A DNA stretch of 64,000 nt from CAVQCX01 sp963775335 (GCA_963775335.1 CAVZIJ010000002.1:124001-188000); one strand, 5' to 3'. Numbered from the stretch's first letter, positions 8,020 through 16,342 are shown. Made by a program: numbers and translations. Notes: generated by a model not told the origin, from the letters alone.

Positions 8020-9339
8020 TCAACCCGCCAACAGCGCCCGCTCTATGTCCTCCGCCCCGCCCACGGCCTCTGCGCGCGCCTCCCGCGTCTCGCGAATCAG
8101 GCGCAGGTTGCGGGCGGTGGTCTCCCCTTCCCAGCCTTCGCGCATGCCAGCAAGCGCGTCGGCCAAAGCAGCGGCTGCCCCGTCTCGGTCCTTCGCGAGC
8201 ACCGCAAGCTCCAGAAGCGTCGCGTAGTCCCAGTAGTCCGGCTTGCCGCTGCGGATGCGCCGGTGGACAGCATAGCGAACGACGGGCAACAACTCGGTAC
8301 GCCGCTCGTCCGGCGGGGTCTTCAACTCCATCAGCGTGACGGCATTGATGCCGGGATAGGCGTCGCGCCAATCGGCTTCGAAGCCCTGCAGGTAGGCGTC
8401 GATGGCCTTGTTGAGCAGGCCTTTGGCGAGAACGGCGTTGCCGGCCTTTGCCGCGGCCTCCCAGCGGTCCTTGTAGACACGCCCCAGGATGCCGTAAGTC
8501 TCGCTACTGGGACCACGCTCGTCGATCAACCTGAGCAGCACCCGCTCAGCCGCTTCGCCCTGCCCGGCGCGGTTCAGGGCCAAGCCGAGCTGCTCGCGGA
8601 CCATCACGGTGTTGGCGAGCGGCGGGGACATCCTGTCCACCAGATCGATCATCCCCTGCCAGTCCTTCACCGCCCGGTACGACAGAAAGAGATCGATCAC
8701 CACCCCGGCCTCGACTCCCCGGATGTCGCCCAGGGCGGCCTCGGCCGCCCTCACGGCATCGGCCCCCGCCTTGCGAGCATCGGCGAGCTTGCGGCGCTGA
8801 TCCTCGGCGTAGTGCACCTGATCGCGAAACACGTCGGTCTTCAGCCGCTGCACGTCGGGAAAGTCCTCGACCAGCTGGAAGACCGGGCTGTCAGGCACGG
8901 CGTTCAGCGCTTCTTTCAGCCGCGCGGTCAGCGCGGCCCGGTCGTCCGCCAGGCGCCCGGGTCGACCATCGTTGCCGAGCCGATACGGCAACGCCCGCAA
9001 CGGCGCCACGTCGAAAGGCAGCTGCCCTCGCCCCTCCGCGAACAGGCTCACCGTGCTCCATTTGCGTACGGCGTGGCGCAGCCCCAGCTCGTAGAACACG
9101 TTGGCATTGGCGGTGGTGAGATCGGCGACCGCGTACTCGCACAGGATCAGGCGCTCGTACATCGGCTTGTGGATGATGCCGCCGGCCATCTCCTCGTCGG
9201 CGCGCAGGGGCTCCATGCCGGCATCGGTGATGGCCGGGGCAATCAGGTCCCGGTAGACCGCATCGAAGTCCACCAGCTGGCCGGTGCCGTCCGGCTTGCT
9301 GCCGAAGGGCATGAGAATGAAACAGAGGGGGCGGTTCAT
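8020..9339 (-). CDS. Nucleotide-sensor-like (deoxyribosyltransferase/TIR-like) domain plus TPR/TRAFs-binding-like region
   Basis: 439 aa. Residues 1-125 have the fold marks of nucleoside 2-deoxyribosyltransferase-like domains: CFILMPFGSK, FDAVYRDLIAPAI, RADEEMAGG, CEYAVADLTTANANVFYELG and LRHA. Residues about 180-439 are helical and repeat-like, with AIDAYLQGFEADWRDAYPGIN, which matches the TRAFs-binding/TPR module (DUF4071-like) also seen in the 661-aa protein at 31842-33827. These two-part proteins occur in bacterial conflict loci, where the Rossmann-like domain is thought to sense or cleave a nucleotide; activity here is inferred. Its ATG overlaps the stop of the small upstream gene (ATGA). 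It is convergent with the KGGTGR-TPR gene. Confidence 0.8.
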   Translation of the reverse strand: MNRPLCFILMPFGSKPDGTGQLVDFDAVYRDLIAPAITDAGMEPLRADEEMAGGIIHKPMYERLILCEYAVADLTTANANVFYELGLRHAVRKWSTVSLFAEGRGQLPFDVAPLRALPYRLGNDGRPGRLADDRAALTARLKEALNAVPDSPVFQLVEDFPDVQRLKTDVFRDQVHYAEDQRRKLADARKAGADAVRAAEAALGDIRGVEAGVVIDLFLSYRAVKDWQGMIDLVDRMSPPLANTVMVREQLGLALNRAGQGEAAERVLLRLIDERGPSSETYGILGRVYKDRWEAAAKAGNAVLAKGLLNKAIDAYLQGFEADWRDAYPGINAVTLMELKTPPDERRTELLPVVRYAVHRRIRSGKPDYWDYATLLELAVLAKDRDGAAAALADALAGMREGWEGETTARNLRLIRETREARAEAVGGAEDIERALLAG

Positions 9340-9641
9340 AGGGTGGTCTCCAGGAATAGCGTCTCCAATCTTTCCAAACCCACTTTGTCGTTGCGATGGT
9401 CCAGCAGAAACAGGGCCTGCTGATAGACCGATCCGATCTCACGGCTGTCGGGACCAGTCTTCAGTTTGAGCATCTCGCGATACTTGCTCATAGCGGTATC
9501 CGAGTCACCGACAAGCAGATGGGCATCGCCCTCGGTGGCCAGCACCCATTTGTCCTCGCCCGACTGGCGCCGGTGCGTCTCGCAGTGCCCGAGGACGGCT
9601 CTTGCGAGCGCCTTCGCCCGAGCTGTGTCCTGCCGGAACAC
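9336..9641 (-). CDS. Small TPR-like protein, probably 5'-truncated
   Basis: The frame from a GTG at 9641 gives 101 aa; its stop overlaps the ATG of the sensor/TPR gene (ATGA). The protein is helical and TPR-like (TARAKALARAVLGHCETHR, then DAHLLVGDSDTAMSKYREML). The same frame stays open upstream to about 9786 without an ATG, and that stretch still reads as protein (RWTLWRSDNELSLDRLHAFL). The original start was therefore probably further upstream and has been lost, or translation begins at a rare codon. The nearest ATGs (9718 and 9705) are in other frames. Function is unknown; the context suggests a partner of the downstream protein. Confidence 0.5.
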   Translation of the reverse strand: MFRQDTARAKALARAVLGHCETHRRQSGEDKWVLATEGDAHLLVGDSDTAMSKYREMLKLKTGPDSREIGSVYQQALFLLDHRNDKVGLERLETLFLETTL

Positions 9642-9860
9642 TTCTGCAAGAAAAGCATGGAGTCGGTCCAGAGACAGCTCGTTGTCGGACCGCCACAGTG
9701 TCCATCGCCGTGCACCATACCTTGGTCTCCCTGAACGGCTCCCTTCGGACCGGGACTCGACCGTTAAGGCGCGGCGGCCTGTGCGGTGAGGTCAGGAGAA
9801 TCCTAGCCTAAATTCGCCGTCGGGCGGCCACTCACTAACCGCCCAATCGCCGTCGGGCGC

Positions 9861-9995
9861 AAGGAGCAGCCGATCAAGGAGGCCCTGGCCGAGCGTGACC
9901 TGCACCGCGCGCGCCACCTGGTCAACGGCGGCGCGATTGGGCTGGACCGATTCGAGGACTGCTATTGGCGCGGCGGCCGTTTGCTGGGCCAGTGA
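9861..9995 (+). pseudogene. Fragment resembling the C-terminal tail of a chitinase/lysozyme-type glycoside hydrolase
   Basis: The frame ending TGA at 9995 reads RARHLVNGGAIGLDRFEDCY followed by WRGGRLLGQ. This resembles the conserved end of GH19-like lysozyme/chitinase endolysins (RRxVNGGxxGLxRF pattern). Upstream the frame has no start and no recognisable catalytic part, so only the last 45 or so residues remain. It lies just outside the left conflict region and may be a scar of a phage or mobile element. The surrounding 9790-10159 shows no other gene. Confidence 0.45.
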
Positions 9996-10159
9996 CTCGG
10001 AAACCGATCGGCTTGGTGGGACCCCGGCAAGCGCCCGAGAGAAGAGGCGACTGCGATGCCGGCCTCGTCTGGGCGAGCGCGGGCCCAGAGCCCTTTGCCT
10101 GCGGCCGGTCCAACCGTTAGGCTTATGCCTCGACGTGTCCTCCAGGGGCGAGGCGCCGC

Positions 10160-10579
10160 ATGAAACCACTTACCTCGACCGCCGCGGAGGAGGCCTTCTA
10201 CGGCGCCTTCGCAAGACTGGACCTGGAGGCCATGGGCGCGCTTTGGGTGGAAGGGGCGAATGCGTCCTGCGTGCACCCGGGAGGCCCGCTGATCCAGGGA
10301 AAACAGGCTGTCATCCAGGGCTGGGCCGAGATCTTCGCGGGCGCCGATCCGCCGGGAATCGCGTACCGGGTGGTTTCCCGGCATGAGTCCGGCGCGCTCG
10401 CCGTGCATCTCGTGAAGGAGAGCATCCGCCCGCATCGCGCGGCATCGGCCAATGCGAGTCTCGTCATCGCAACCAACGTCTACATCCTCGACGGAGACGG
10501 GTGGCGAATGCTCGCGCACCATGCCTCCCTGCCGTTGATGCCCGGCCGTGGCGAGCGCGAGCGTACCGGGCTGCATTGA
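10160..10579 (+). CDS. NTF2-like / SnoaL-like domain protein
   Basis: 139 aa, the usual size for single-domain NTF2-like proteins. The start MKPLTSTAAEEAFYGAFARLD with EAMGALWVEGANASCVHPGG is typical of the nuclear-transport-factor-2-like cone fold (SnoaL-like, PF13474 type), and the end VYILDGDGWRMLAHHASL matches its closing strands. These proteins often bind small molecules or act as isomerases or scaffolds; no specific substrate can be proposed. It stands alone on the plus strand after the left accessory region. Codon use looks like that of the core genes to its right. Confidence 0.8.
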   Translation: MKPLTSTAAEEAFYGAFARLDLEAMGALWVEGANASCVHPGGPLIQGKQAVIQGWAEIFAGADPPGIAYRVVSRHESGALAVHLVKESIRPHRAASANASLVIATNVYILDGDGWRMLAHHASLPLMPGRGERERTGLH

Positions 10580-10703
10580 GCGCCTGGGAATGGGGCGGGT
10601 CGCGCGGCGGGCAGCGTCCCACCCTACGGCTGGTCTACCCCTGAGGAAAAGTGGGGTAGCTTCGCAGCCTGCGGGGTCGCGGGCGTGTGCGCCCCGGCGT
10701 CGG

Positions 10704-10865
10704 TCAGGACGGTGTCGCGGTGTCGGGCTGCGACGCGGCCGCGGCGCTTCTTGCCCGGTGAGCCCGATCGAGCTCGTCGCGGATACTCTGGGTCCTCCCC
10801 ACCTCCCGCCCGATGCAATAGGCTAGGGCGACCAGGGCGGTGGTGAACAGAATACGCGGCAACAT
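10704..10865 (-). CDS. Small single-pass membrane protein, unknown
   Basis: 53 aa from the ATG at 10865, chosen because GAGAGGAATGG precedes it and the sequence then opens with a membrane helix (MLPRILFTTALVALAYCIG). The rest (REVGRTQSIRDELDRAHRA and an Ala/Ser-rich tail) is hydrophilic and looks short-helical. No family is recognised. It has no close co-directional neighbour. A chance frame cannot be excluded. Confidence 0.4.
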   Translation of the reverse strand: MLPRILFTTALVALAYCIGREVGRTQSIRDELDRAHRARSAAAASQPDTATPS

Positions 10866-11015
10866 GACACCATTCCTCTCCGGTTTCTCCTGCAAGCATA
10901 GCGGCCTGCCTGGAGACGGCAAACCGCGGATGTATGCGGCTCAGCTCGGACCCAGAGACACGAGCGAGCGGCCGCACCCCGGGACTCCATGCACACGCGA
11001 CCGTTCAGGAACCGC

Positions 11016-11363
11016 TCAACCGCCCAGGCGTTGGTGCGGCTGTGGGCGCGGCGCTCCGGGGTCGACCCGCCCAGACAGGGTGAGCGGCAACAGCCGCTGA
11101 TCGGCCAGGTAGGGCTCGACCGCGGCGACGTCCGCGTCGGGATAGGCCCGCGCGGGCGGCGGCCGCGCTGGCCACGCGTGCTGCCCGCGGTCCGGATACT
11201 GGAACGGTACGAGCCCCCGCGCAGCGATCCAGGCTCGAAGCTCAGCCGCTTGCTGCCAAGCTATGCCCCCTCGACCCGCGCCGCACAGATCTCCGCGGTG
11301 GCGAGCACTGCGCTCCGGTGCCGGCGGCGCGGCATCGGGAACGAGCACCGGCCTGTGTGCCAA
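11016..11363 (-). CDS. Hypothetical protein (uncertain)
   Basis: 115 aa. The second half has strongly GC-rich third codon positions and protein-like composition (LRAWIAARGLVPFQYPDRG, DVAAVEPYLADQRLLPL), whereas the opposite strand gives Arg/Gly-rich nonsense. The first 40 residues look less convincing, so the true start may be internal. No family is recognised and there is no operon partner. A non-coding explanation remains possible. Confidence 0.3.
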   Translation of the reverse strand: MAHRPVLVPDAAPPAPERSARHRGDLCGAGRGGIAWQQAAELRAWIAARGLVPFQYPDRGQHAWPARPPPARAYPDADVAAVEPYLADQRLLPLTLSGRVDPGAPRPQPHQRLGG

Positions 11364-11445
11364 CTGCGACGAGGCGGGTTAACTAGCCCGACTCGCTCTG
11401 ATACACTTCGCGCAGATCATCATCTACAAGCTGAATTCTGCTCCG

Positions 11446-12090
11446 ATGGCGGAACTCCAGATCGACGCCGAAGCCTCGGCGTATGGCATAAAGCGACCGG
11501 CCCGAGGGGGACGCCGGAGCAGTCGCTATTACAACCGTTATCATCGCTGCAAGCGCCAGAACAGCCTGCTGCGCATCATCCTGTTCCTGGCCATTCTGGC
11601 GCTCACCGCGGGCGGGGCCTTCTCCTACCTGTACGTTTCCAAGGCCGGACCGCAGCTGCGGATGCCCCAGACCGAGCGCAAGGGCTACGAGACGCGCATT
11701 GCGGAGCTGGAGTCTACGGTGCAGAAGCTCAACCAAGACATCACGAGCTTGTCGGAAGGTCGCATCCCGGGTCTCCACGAGCTTAAGTTGGACAAGGTCA
11801 TCGACATCAGTAAAGAGTACGTCAAGAACGTGGTGTTCTCCGTGTCTCACACGGGTAACAACGACAGCTATGATTTCAAGCTGCTGCTTCACAACGGCGG
11901 AACGGACATCATCCAGCCCAAAGGAAGTCTGGCGCTGTTCGACCGCACCGGACTGCAGCTGGGCGTCATCCAATTCAAGAAAGCGGACGGCACCATGTTC
12001 CTGGCCCCCGGGGAAACCCGCTCCTATTACGATCGGATCGATCTCAGCCGTCACGGGGACCCTGCCTATTACATGCTCGAGCTGAACTGA
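11446..12090 (+). CDS. Membrane-anchored coiled-coil protein, unknown function
   Basis: 214 aa. Residues 1-40 are basic (KRPARGGRRSSRYYNRYHR), followed by a single membrane helix at about 42-66 (LLRIILFLAILALTAGGAFSY), then a short coiled coil at about 80-106 (RIAELESTVQKLNQDITSL). The C-terminal 100 residues are beta-rich (VVFSVSHTGNNDSYDFKLLL) and look like an Ig-like or LEA-type extracytoplasmic domain. The predicted topology is N-in with a periplasmic C-terminus. No named family is recognised. It is a solitary plus-strand gene upstream of the Hsp20 gene. Confidence 0.7.
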   Translation: MAELQIDAEASAYGIKRPARGGRRSSRYYNRYHRCKRQNSLLRIILFLAILALTAGGAFSYLYVSKAGPQLRMPQTERKGYETRIAELESTVQKLNQDITSLSEGRIPGLHELKLDKVIDISKEYVKNVVFSVSHTGNNDSYDFKLLLHNGGTDIIQPKGSLALFDRTGLQLGVIQFKKADGTMFLAPGETRSYYDRIDLSRHGDPAYYMLELN

Positions 12091-12150
12091 GCAGAAGCAC
12101 TGACGTTCGTTCTTTGGGGCCCTCCCGTCCCCGGCGCCCAGCGGCGTCCT

Positions 12151-12177
12151 CTTGAAGTCCCCGGTCCCAAGCCCAAC
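12151..12177 (+). promoter_or_regulatory. Candidate heat-shock (sigma-32-type) promoter upstream of the Hsp20 gene
   Basis: CTTGAA at 12151-12156 is a full match to the sigma-32 -35 core. After a spacer of 14-15 bases, GCCCAACC (12171-12178) gives a partial match to the CCCCAT -10 box (4 of 6). The predicted start would leave a leader of about 85 bases before the Hsp20 start codon. The location fits a heat-shock gene, but the -10 match is imperfect. Confidence 0.35.
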
Positions 12178-12271
12178 CTAGAGATTGCCGATGCTCTCCG
12201 GAGATCGGCAAGACCGCGCGGTTCGATAGAACGCGCACCCCGACATATTGCTTCGAATGGGGAATATGACC

Positions 12272-12727
12272 ATGACGACTTTCGATTTCTCTCCGCTGTT
12301 CCGCAGCTTCATCGGTTTCGACCGCCTGGCCGACAGTCTGGAGGCCGCCTATCGCTCCGAGGCCAACGGTTACCCGCCGTACAACATCGAGCGCACAGCC
12401 GAAAATGCCTATCGCATCTCGATGGCCGTGGCTGGCTTCGGCAACGACGACCTTGACGTTGAGGTCCGCGAGAACATTATGACCGTGCGCGGGGGCAAGA
12501 AGGATGAGCCCGAGAAGCGCGAATTCCTGTATCGCGGGATCGCCACGCGCAACTTCGAGCGCAAGTTTCAGCTCGCCGACTACGTGGTGGTCAAGGCAGC
12601 TGCCCTGAAGGACGGGCTGCTGCACATCGATCTGGCCCGGGAGGTCCCGGAGGCCATGAAGCCACGCCGCATCGACATCGCGGGTGATCCCACCCGCATG
12701 ATCGAGGGCCAGGCCGAGGCGGCCTGA
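12272..12727 (+). CDS. ibpA: Small heat shock protein Hsp20, IbpA-type
   Basis: The ATG at 12272 gives 151 aa beginning TTFDFSPLFRSFIGFDRLAD, the standard IbpA N-terminus. GGGGA lies 8 bases before it, a better spacing than for the in-frame ATGs at 12248 and 12266. The alpha-crystallin domain spans about 30-125 (YPPYNIERTAENAYRISMAV, FLYRGIATRNFERKFQLADY, GLLHIDLAREVPE). It is an ATP-independent holdase that binds unfolding proteins in the cytoplasm. It is a single gene with a candidate sigma-32 promoter upstream. Confidence 0.92.
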   Translation: MTTFDFSPLFRSFIGFDRLADSLEAAYRSEANGYPPYNIERTAENAYRISMAVAGFGNDDLDVEVRENIMTVRGGKKDEPEKREFLYRGIATRNFERKFQLADYVVVKAAALKDGLLHIDLAREVPEAMKPRRIDIAGDPTRMIEGQAEAA

Positions 12728-12794
12728 GGCGACAACCGAGGGGGGCACAAGCCCCCCTGTTCGATCCCGGGGGCACGATCCGCGCCCCCGGGCG

Positions 12795-13295
12795 CTACCA
12801 GAGCGCCTCCCCGCGCTGCAGCCGCGCGATGATCTCGCGCTGGAATTCCGGCGGGCCGTGGGCCAGGACCCGGGGCTCAGCCGAGAGCCCTTCAGGGCCT
12901 CGGGCATACTCCAGGTAGAGAAGCGGTCGGCCGTGGCGCTGAGAGAATTGCTTCAGCCACTGCAGGGCCCGCCCCGGGATCTTTCTTCCGACGGGCAAGG
13001 CCAGGTCCACCTGAAGCCCGCCCCATTCCCGCACCCCAGGCAGTAGCATCACCCGCGCCTCATTCGGCTTCATCCAGTCCGGCAACGGGCTGTACGGCAC
13101 GATCCAGCCGCATTGAAAGCGTCGGCACTGCTCCGGGCGCCGATCGTAGATCCGACAGGACGCACCCGTGCTGTGGTGACACGGGTGGCCGGGCGAGACC
13201 GCCTGACCGTCTACGGTGATCCTCACCCAGCCATCGCAGCATGCCGTGCACGGCTGGCATTGGCGGGGCCTGGCGGCTCTTTCCTGCTGGGTCAT
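12795..13295 (-). CDS. YkgJ-family cysteine cluster protein
   Basis: 166 aa from the ATG at 13295; in-frame sequence further upstream is Arg/Cys-rich and not family-like. The YkgJ/CxxCxxCC zinc- or iron-binding signature is clear: CQPCTACCDGW near the start, then a Cys-rich part CHHSTGASCRIYDRRPEQC and CGWIVPYSP. These proteins are thought to bind a metal or Fe-S centre; function is unknown. It lies downstream of purA in the same direction across a 290 bp gap. Confidence 0.8.
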   Translation of the reverse strand: MTQQERAARPRQCQPCTACCDGWVRITVDGQAVSPGHPCHHSTGASCRIYDRRPEQCRRFQCGWIVPYSPLPDWMKPNEARVMLLPGVREWGGLQVDLALPVGRKIPGRALQWLKQFSQRHGRPLLYLEYARGPEGLSAEPRVLAHGPPEFQREIIARLQRGEALW

Positions 13296-13582
13296 CGAGT
13301 CGAGCAACGAGGCATAGGAGCCGGCGACGGTAACAGGCCGACCGCGGCACCCGCAACCCACAGGCCAGCGCCCGGGCCGGCGTTCGAGGCAGACCCGCCA
13401 CCCGCAATCGTCATAGCGGCGCCAGGCGCAGCCCCTTGTAGTCCGGCTCGAGCCCAGCGGCCAGCAGCTGGGCCCCCGAAGGCCCTTCGATGAGATGCCC
13501 GCGGCGCACCCGCACGGACCGCGGGCCGGACCACCCGCACAGCCGTAGACCGGGCGGATCGCATCGCGGCGGACGCCGCCCC
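13296..13582. other. Gap between purA and the YkgJ gene, no convincing gene
   Basis: Minus-strand frames here are open but Arg/Ala-rich. One short stretch (RGHLIEGPSGAQLLAAGLEP, about 13411-13510) reads like protein but has no family match or start I can defend. No tRNA or terminator was recognised. Confidence 0.4.
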
Positions 13583-14875
13583 TCACTCGAAGGGATGGCG
13601 CAGCACCACGGTCTCTTCCCGGTCAGGGCCGGTCGAGACGATGTCGATCGGGACCCCGCAAAGCTCCTCGATCTTCGCCAGGTAGCGCCGGGCATTCTCG
13701 GGCAGCCCATCGAGGCTGCGCAGGCCGACCGTGGACTCCGACCAACCGGGCAGCTCGATGAACACCGGCTCGCACCGCTCGAAGCCGTCCGCACCGACCG
13801 GCGGCGTGTCGACCTCCCGACCGTCGAGCCGGTAGGCGACGCAGATCTTCAACGTCTGCATCCCGTCGAGCACGTCGAGCTTGGTGATGCACATGCCGCT
13901 GGCGCTGTTCACTGCGAGCGAGCGGCGCAGCGCGACCGTGTCCAGCCAGCCGCAGCGGCGCTTGCGCCCCGTGGTGGCGCCGAACTCATGGCCCTTGGCG
14001 CCGAGGTGGTCGCCGTCCCCGTCGAACAGCTCGGTGGGGAAAGGGCCGGCCCCGACGCGTGTGGTGTAGGCCTTGACGATGCCGAGAACATAATCGAGGA
14101 AGCGCGGGCCCACGCCGGTGCCGGTCGCCGCGCCGCCGGCGGTGGTGTTGGACGACGTCACGAAAGGATAGGTCCCGTGGTCGATGTCGAGCAGCGCCCC
14201 CTGGGCGCCTTCGAACATGACGTTCTTGCCCTCGGCGCGCAGGCGGTGGAGTGTCCCGGTGACATCCTCGACCAGGGGGCGGATCAGCTCCGCTTGGGCC
14301 AAGCCCTCATCGAGCACCTCCTGGTAGTCGACCCTATCGCCCCTGAAGAAATGCTCCAAAGCGAAGTTGTGGTAGTCCATGACCTCGCGCAGCCGGTCCT
14401 TGAACCGGCCGGTATCGAGCAGGTCCCCAAGGCGGATACCGCGCCGAGAGATCTTGTCCTCATACGCGGGCCCTATGCCGCGCCCGGTGGTGCCGATCGC
14501 CTTGCTGCCCCGCACCCGCTCACGCGCGTGATCCAGGGCCACGTGGTAGGGAAGGATGAGCGGGCAGGCCTCGCTGATTCCCAAACGCTCCCGCGCGGGA
14601 ACACCACGCTGCTCGAGCATCCCGATCTCCTCGAGCAGGGCGCCGGGCGACAGTACTACACCGTTGCCGATCAGGCAGCGGACGTTCTCGCGCAGCACGC
14701 CCGAGGGGACCAGGTGCAGAACCGTCTGCTTGCCCCCGATCACCAGTGTGTGCCCGGCGTTGTGCCCACCTTGGAACCGCACCACCGCCTGCGCCCGGTC
14801 GGTCAGCAGGTCGACGACCTTACCCTTGCCCTCGTCGCCCCACTGCGCGCCGATGACTACGACATTTTTTCCCAT
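13583..14875 (-). CDS. purA: Adenylosuccinate synthetase
   Basis: 430 aa, the normal length. It forms adenylosuccinate from IMP, aspartate and GTP, the first committed step to AMP. The N-terminal signature GAQWGDEGKGKVVDLL holds the GTP-binding loop and the catalytic Asp, and QGGHNAGHT follows. GTTGRGIGPAYEDK, FEGAQGALLDIDHGTYPFVT and the C-terminal TGPDREET complete the family marks. It follows hisZ in the same direction with a 45 bp gap, as in many gammaproteobacterial hfq-hfl-hisZ-purA clusters. Confidence 0.98.
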   Translation of the reverse strand: MGKNVVVIGAQWGDEGKGKVVDLLTDRAQAVVRFQGGHNAGHTLVIGGKQTVLHLVPSGVLRENVRCLIGNGVVLSPGALLEEIGMLEQRGVPARERLGISEACPLILPYHVALDHARERVRGSKAIGTTGRGIGPAYEDKISRRGIRLGDLLDTGRFKDRLREVMDYHNFALEHFFRGDRVDYQEVLDEGLAQAELIRPLVEDVTGTLHRLRAEGKNVMFEGAQGALLDIDHGTYPFVTSSNTTAGGAATGTGVGPRFLDYVLGIVKAYTTRVGAGPFPTELFDGDGDHLGAKGHEFGATTGRKRRCGWLDTVALRRSLAVNSASGMCITKLDVLDGMQTLKICVAYRLDGREVDTPPVGADGFERCEPVFIELPGWSESTVGLRSLDGLPENARRYLAKIEELCGVPIDIVSTGPDREETVVLRHPFE

Positions 14876-14920
14876 GATCGCTCTCTGTCTGTCGTGGCTA
14901 ACGTGCCCGAAGCGTCTCGG

Positions 14921-16105
14921 CTAGACGGCCTCCGGCTCCCAGCTCTCGGCACGCCGGCGCAGTATCCGGTCGCAGCCCAGGTCCCGTGGGCCACCGGTCT
15001 GCCCCGGCAGCTCGCAGATCACCCGCTCGCCAGCCGCGCGCAACGCCTGCACGCGCTCGCGCAGCAGGGGATCATCGACGGCGGGGGCGAAGATGGCCAG
15101 GGCGGGGGGCCGAGGTGCCTGTCTCCGATCGGTGACCCGAAGCAGTTTCTTGAGGTCGGCGCTGAAGCCGGTGGCGGCGCGCGCGCGGCCGAAGTCCTCG
15201 CCGACGTGATCGTAGCGTCCACCCCGGGCGACCTCTTCACCCATCCCAGGGACGAACGCGGCAAAGACCACGCCCGTCTGGTAGTGGTAAGCCCGCAGCT
15301 CCGCAAGATCGAAGTGCAGCGGGGTGTCGGGCAGATGGCTGCGCACCGCCGCGGCCATCCGCTCCAGATAGTCCACCGCCTCGTGCACGGGCGCCGCCGC
15401 CTCCCGCAGCACCGCTCTGGCCTGGGCGATCACATCGTCGCCGTTGAGTCCCGCCAGCGCGATCAGCATCTGCGCCACCCTAGGCTCCACGGCAAGATCA
15501 CCGACCAGCGCCTCGATCTCGGGAATCGCCTTGCGTTGCAGCGCTTCGAAGAGCGCCTGCTCGGCGTCGGGGTCCAGTTGGGCCTGGCGCGCAAGCCCCC
15601 GGTAGATGCCGACATGCCCCAGATCCAGGTAGATGTCGCTCACCCCGGCCCGGCCCAGGGTCTCCATCATCAGGCACAGGATCTCGCAGTCGCTCTCGAC
15701 GCCTGCGTGACCGAATAGCTCGGCGCCGATCTGCAGCGGTGCACGCGATCCCCCCAGCCCGTCCGGCCGACTGTGCAGCACAGTGCCCAGATAGCAGAGC
15801 CGCGTCGGCGTGTCCCGGCGCAGCTGATGGGCGTCGATACGGGCCGCCTGCGGGGTGATGTCCGCACGCACCCCCATCAAACGCCCCGTCAGCTGGTCGG
15901 TGAGCTTGAACGTCTGCAGATCCAGGTCCCGGCCGGTCCCGGTCAGCAGCGAATCGAGGTACTCGACGAACGGCGGAAAGATCAGCTCGTAGCCCCAGAC
16001 CTCGAGCAGGTCCAGCAGCTCGCGACGCAGGGCTTCCAGATGCTGGGCATCCGGCGGTAAGACCTCGTCGATGCCCTCGGGCAACAGCCAACGCTCTTTG
16101 CGCAT
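14921..16105 (-). CDS. hisZ: ATP phosphoribosyltransferase regulatory subunit
   Basis: 394 aa; starts MRKERWLLPEGIDEVLPPDA. The protein is a class II histidyl-tRNA-synthetase-like fold without tRNA charging function (motif 2 region GVRADITPQAARIDAH, then RLCYLGTVLHSRPDG). It joins HisG to make the octameric first enzyme of histidine synthesis. Its presence implies a short-form HisG elsewhere. It sits between DUF2065 and purA on the same strand, as usual for this cluster. Confidence 0.96.
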   Translation of the reverse strand: MRKERWLLPEGIDEVLPPDAQHLEALRRELLDLLEVWGYELIFPPFVEYLDSLLTGTGRDLDLQTFKLTDQLTGRLMGVRADITPQAARIDAHQLRRDTPTRLCYLGTVLHSRPDGLGGSRAPLQIGAELFGHAGVESDCEILCLMMETLGRAGVSDIYLDLGHVGIYRGLARQAQLDPDAEQALFEALQRKAIPEIEALVGDLAVEPRVAQMLIALAGLNGDDVIAQARAVLREAAAPVHEAVDYLERMAAAVRSHLPDTPLHFDLAELRAYHYQTGVVFAAFVPGMGEEVARGGRYDHVGEDFGRARAATGFSADLKKLLRVTDRRQAPRPPALAIFAPAVDDPLLRERVQALRAAGERVICELPGQTGGPRDLGCDRILRRRAESWEPEAV

Positions 16106-16116
16106 AAGCCCGCTCT

Positions 16117-16302
16117 TCAGTTCACCAGGTACAGCAGGCCCACTCCAAGACCCATACTGGCCAGGCCGCCCCAGTGCAGGGCCTTATCGTCAAGCTCGGC
16201 CACGGTCTGCAGCATCCGCCTGAATCCCCCCGGGTTGGCAAATGGCAGGATGCCCTCGATCACAAACATCAAAGCCAGCGCCACCGACAAATCGTGCCAC
16301 AT
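16117..16302 (-). CDS. DUF2065 small membrane protein
   Basis: 61 aa from the ATG at 16302. MWHDLSVALALMFVIEGILPF is the first membrane helix, then NPGGFRRMLQTVAELDD, and LHWGGLASMGLGVGLLYLVN is the second. This is the full-length pattern of DUF2065 (YjeT), which almost always lies next to hflC/hflK and purA or hisZ. Function is unknown. It ends 11 bases before the hisZ start, so they are co-transcribed. A terminator lies just upstream, separating it from hflC. Confidence 0.92.
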   Translation of the reverse strand: MWHDLSVALALMFVIEGILPFANPGGFRRMLQTVAELDDKALHWGGLASMGLGVGLLYLVN

Positions 16303-16312
16303 GCTGATATCC

Positions 16313-16342
16313 ACAAAAAAGCCGGGCTGATCGACCCGGCTT
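16313..16342 (-). terminator. Rho-independent terminator downstream of hflC
   Basis: On the minus strand, AAGCCGGG (16342-16335) pairs with CCCGGCTT (16326-16319) around an 8-base loop, followed by TTTTTT (16320-16315). It lies 11 bases upstream of the DUF2065 start, so it should end hflX/hflK/hflC transcripts or attenuate reading into DUF2065-hisZ-purA. Confidence 0.85.

Noticed and set aside
7948..9423. 491-codon plus-strand frame opposite the 439-aa sensor/TPR gene
   Set aside because: Antisense shadow of a gene with clear conserved motifs; no family-like sequence.
13411..13560. Short minus-strand peptide downstream of purA
   Set aside because: Reads plausibly for about 35 residues but has no start site I can defend, no family match and lies within a low-information gap.
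13490..15718. 742-codon plus-strand frame opposite purA and hisZ
   Set aside because: It lies wholly antisense to two unmistakable enzymes and its protein is an Arg/His/Gln/Asp-rich mirror of their codons.
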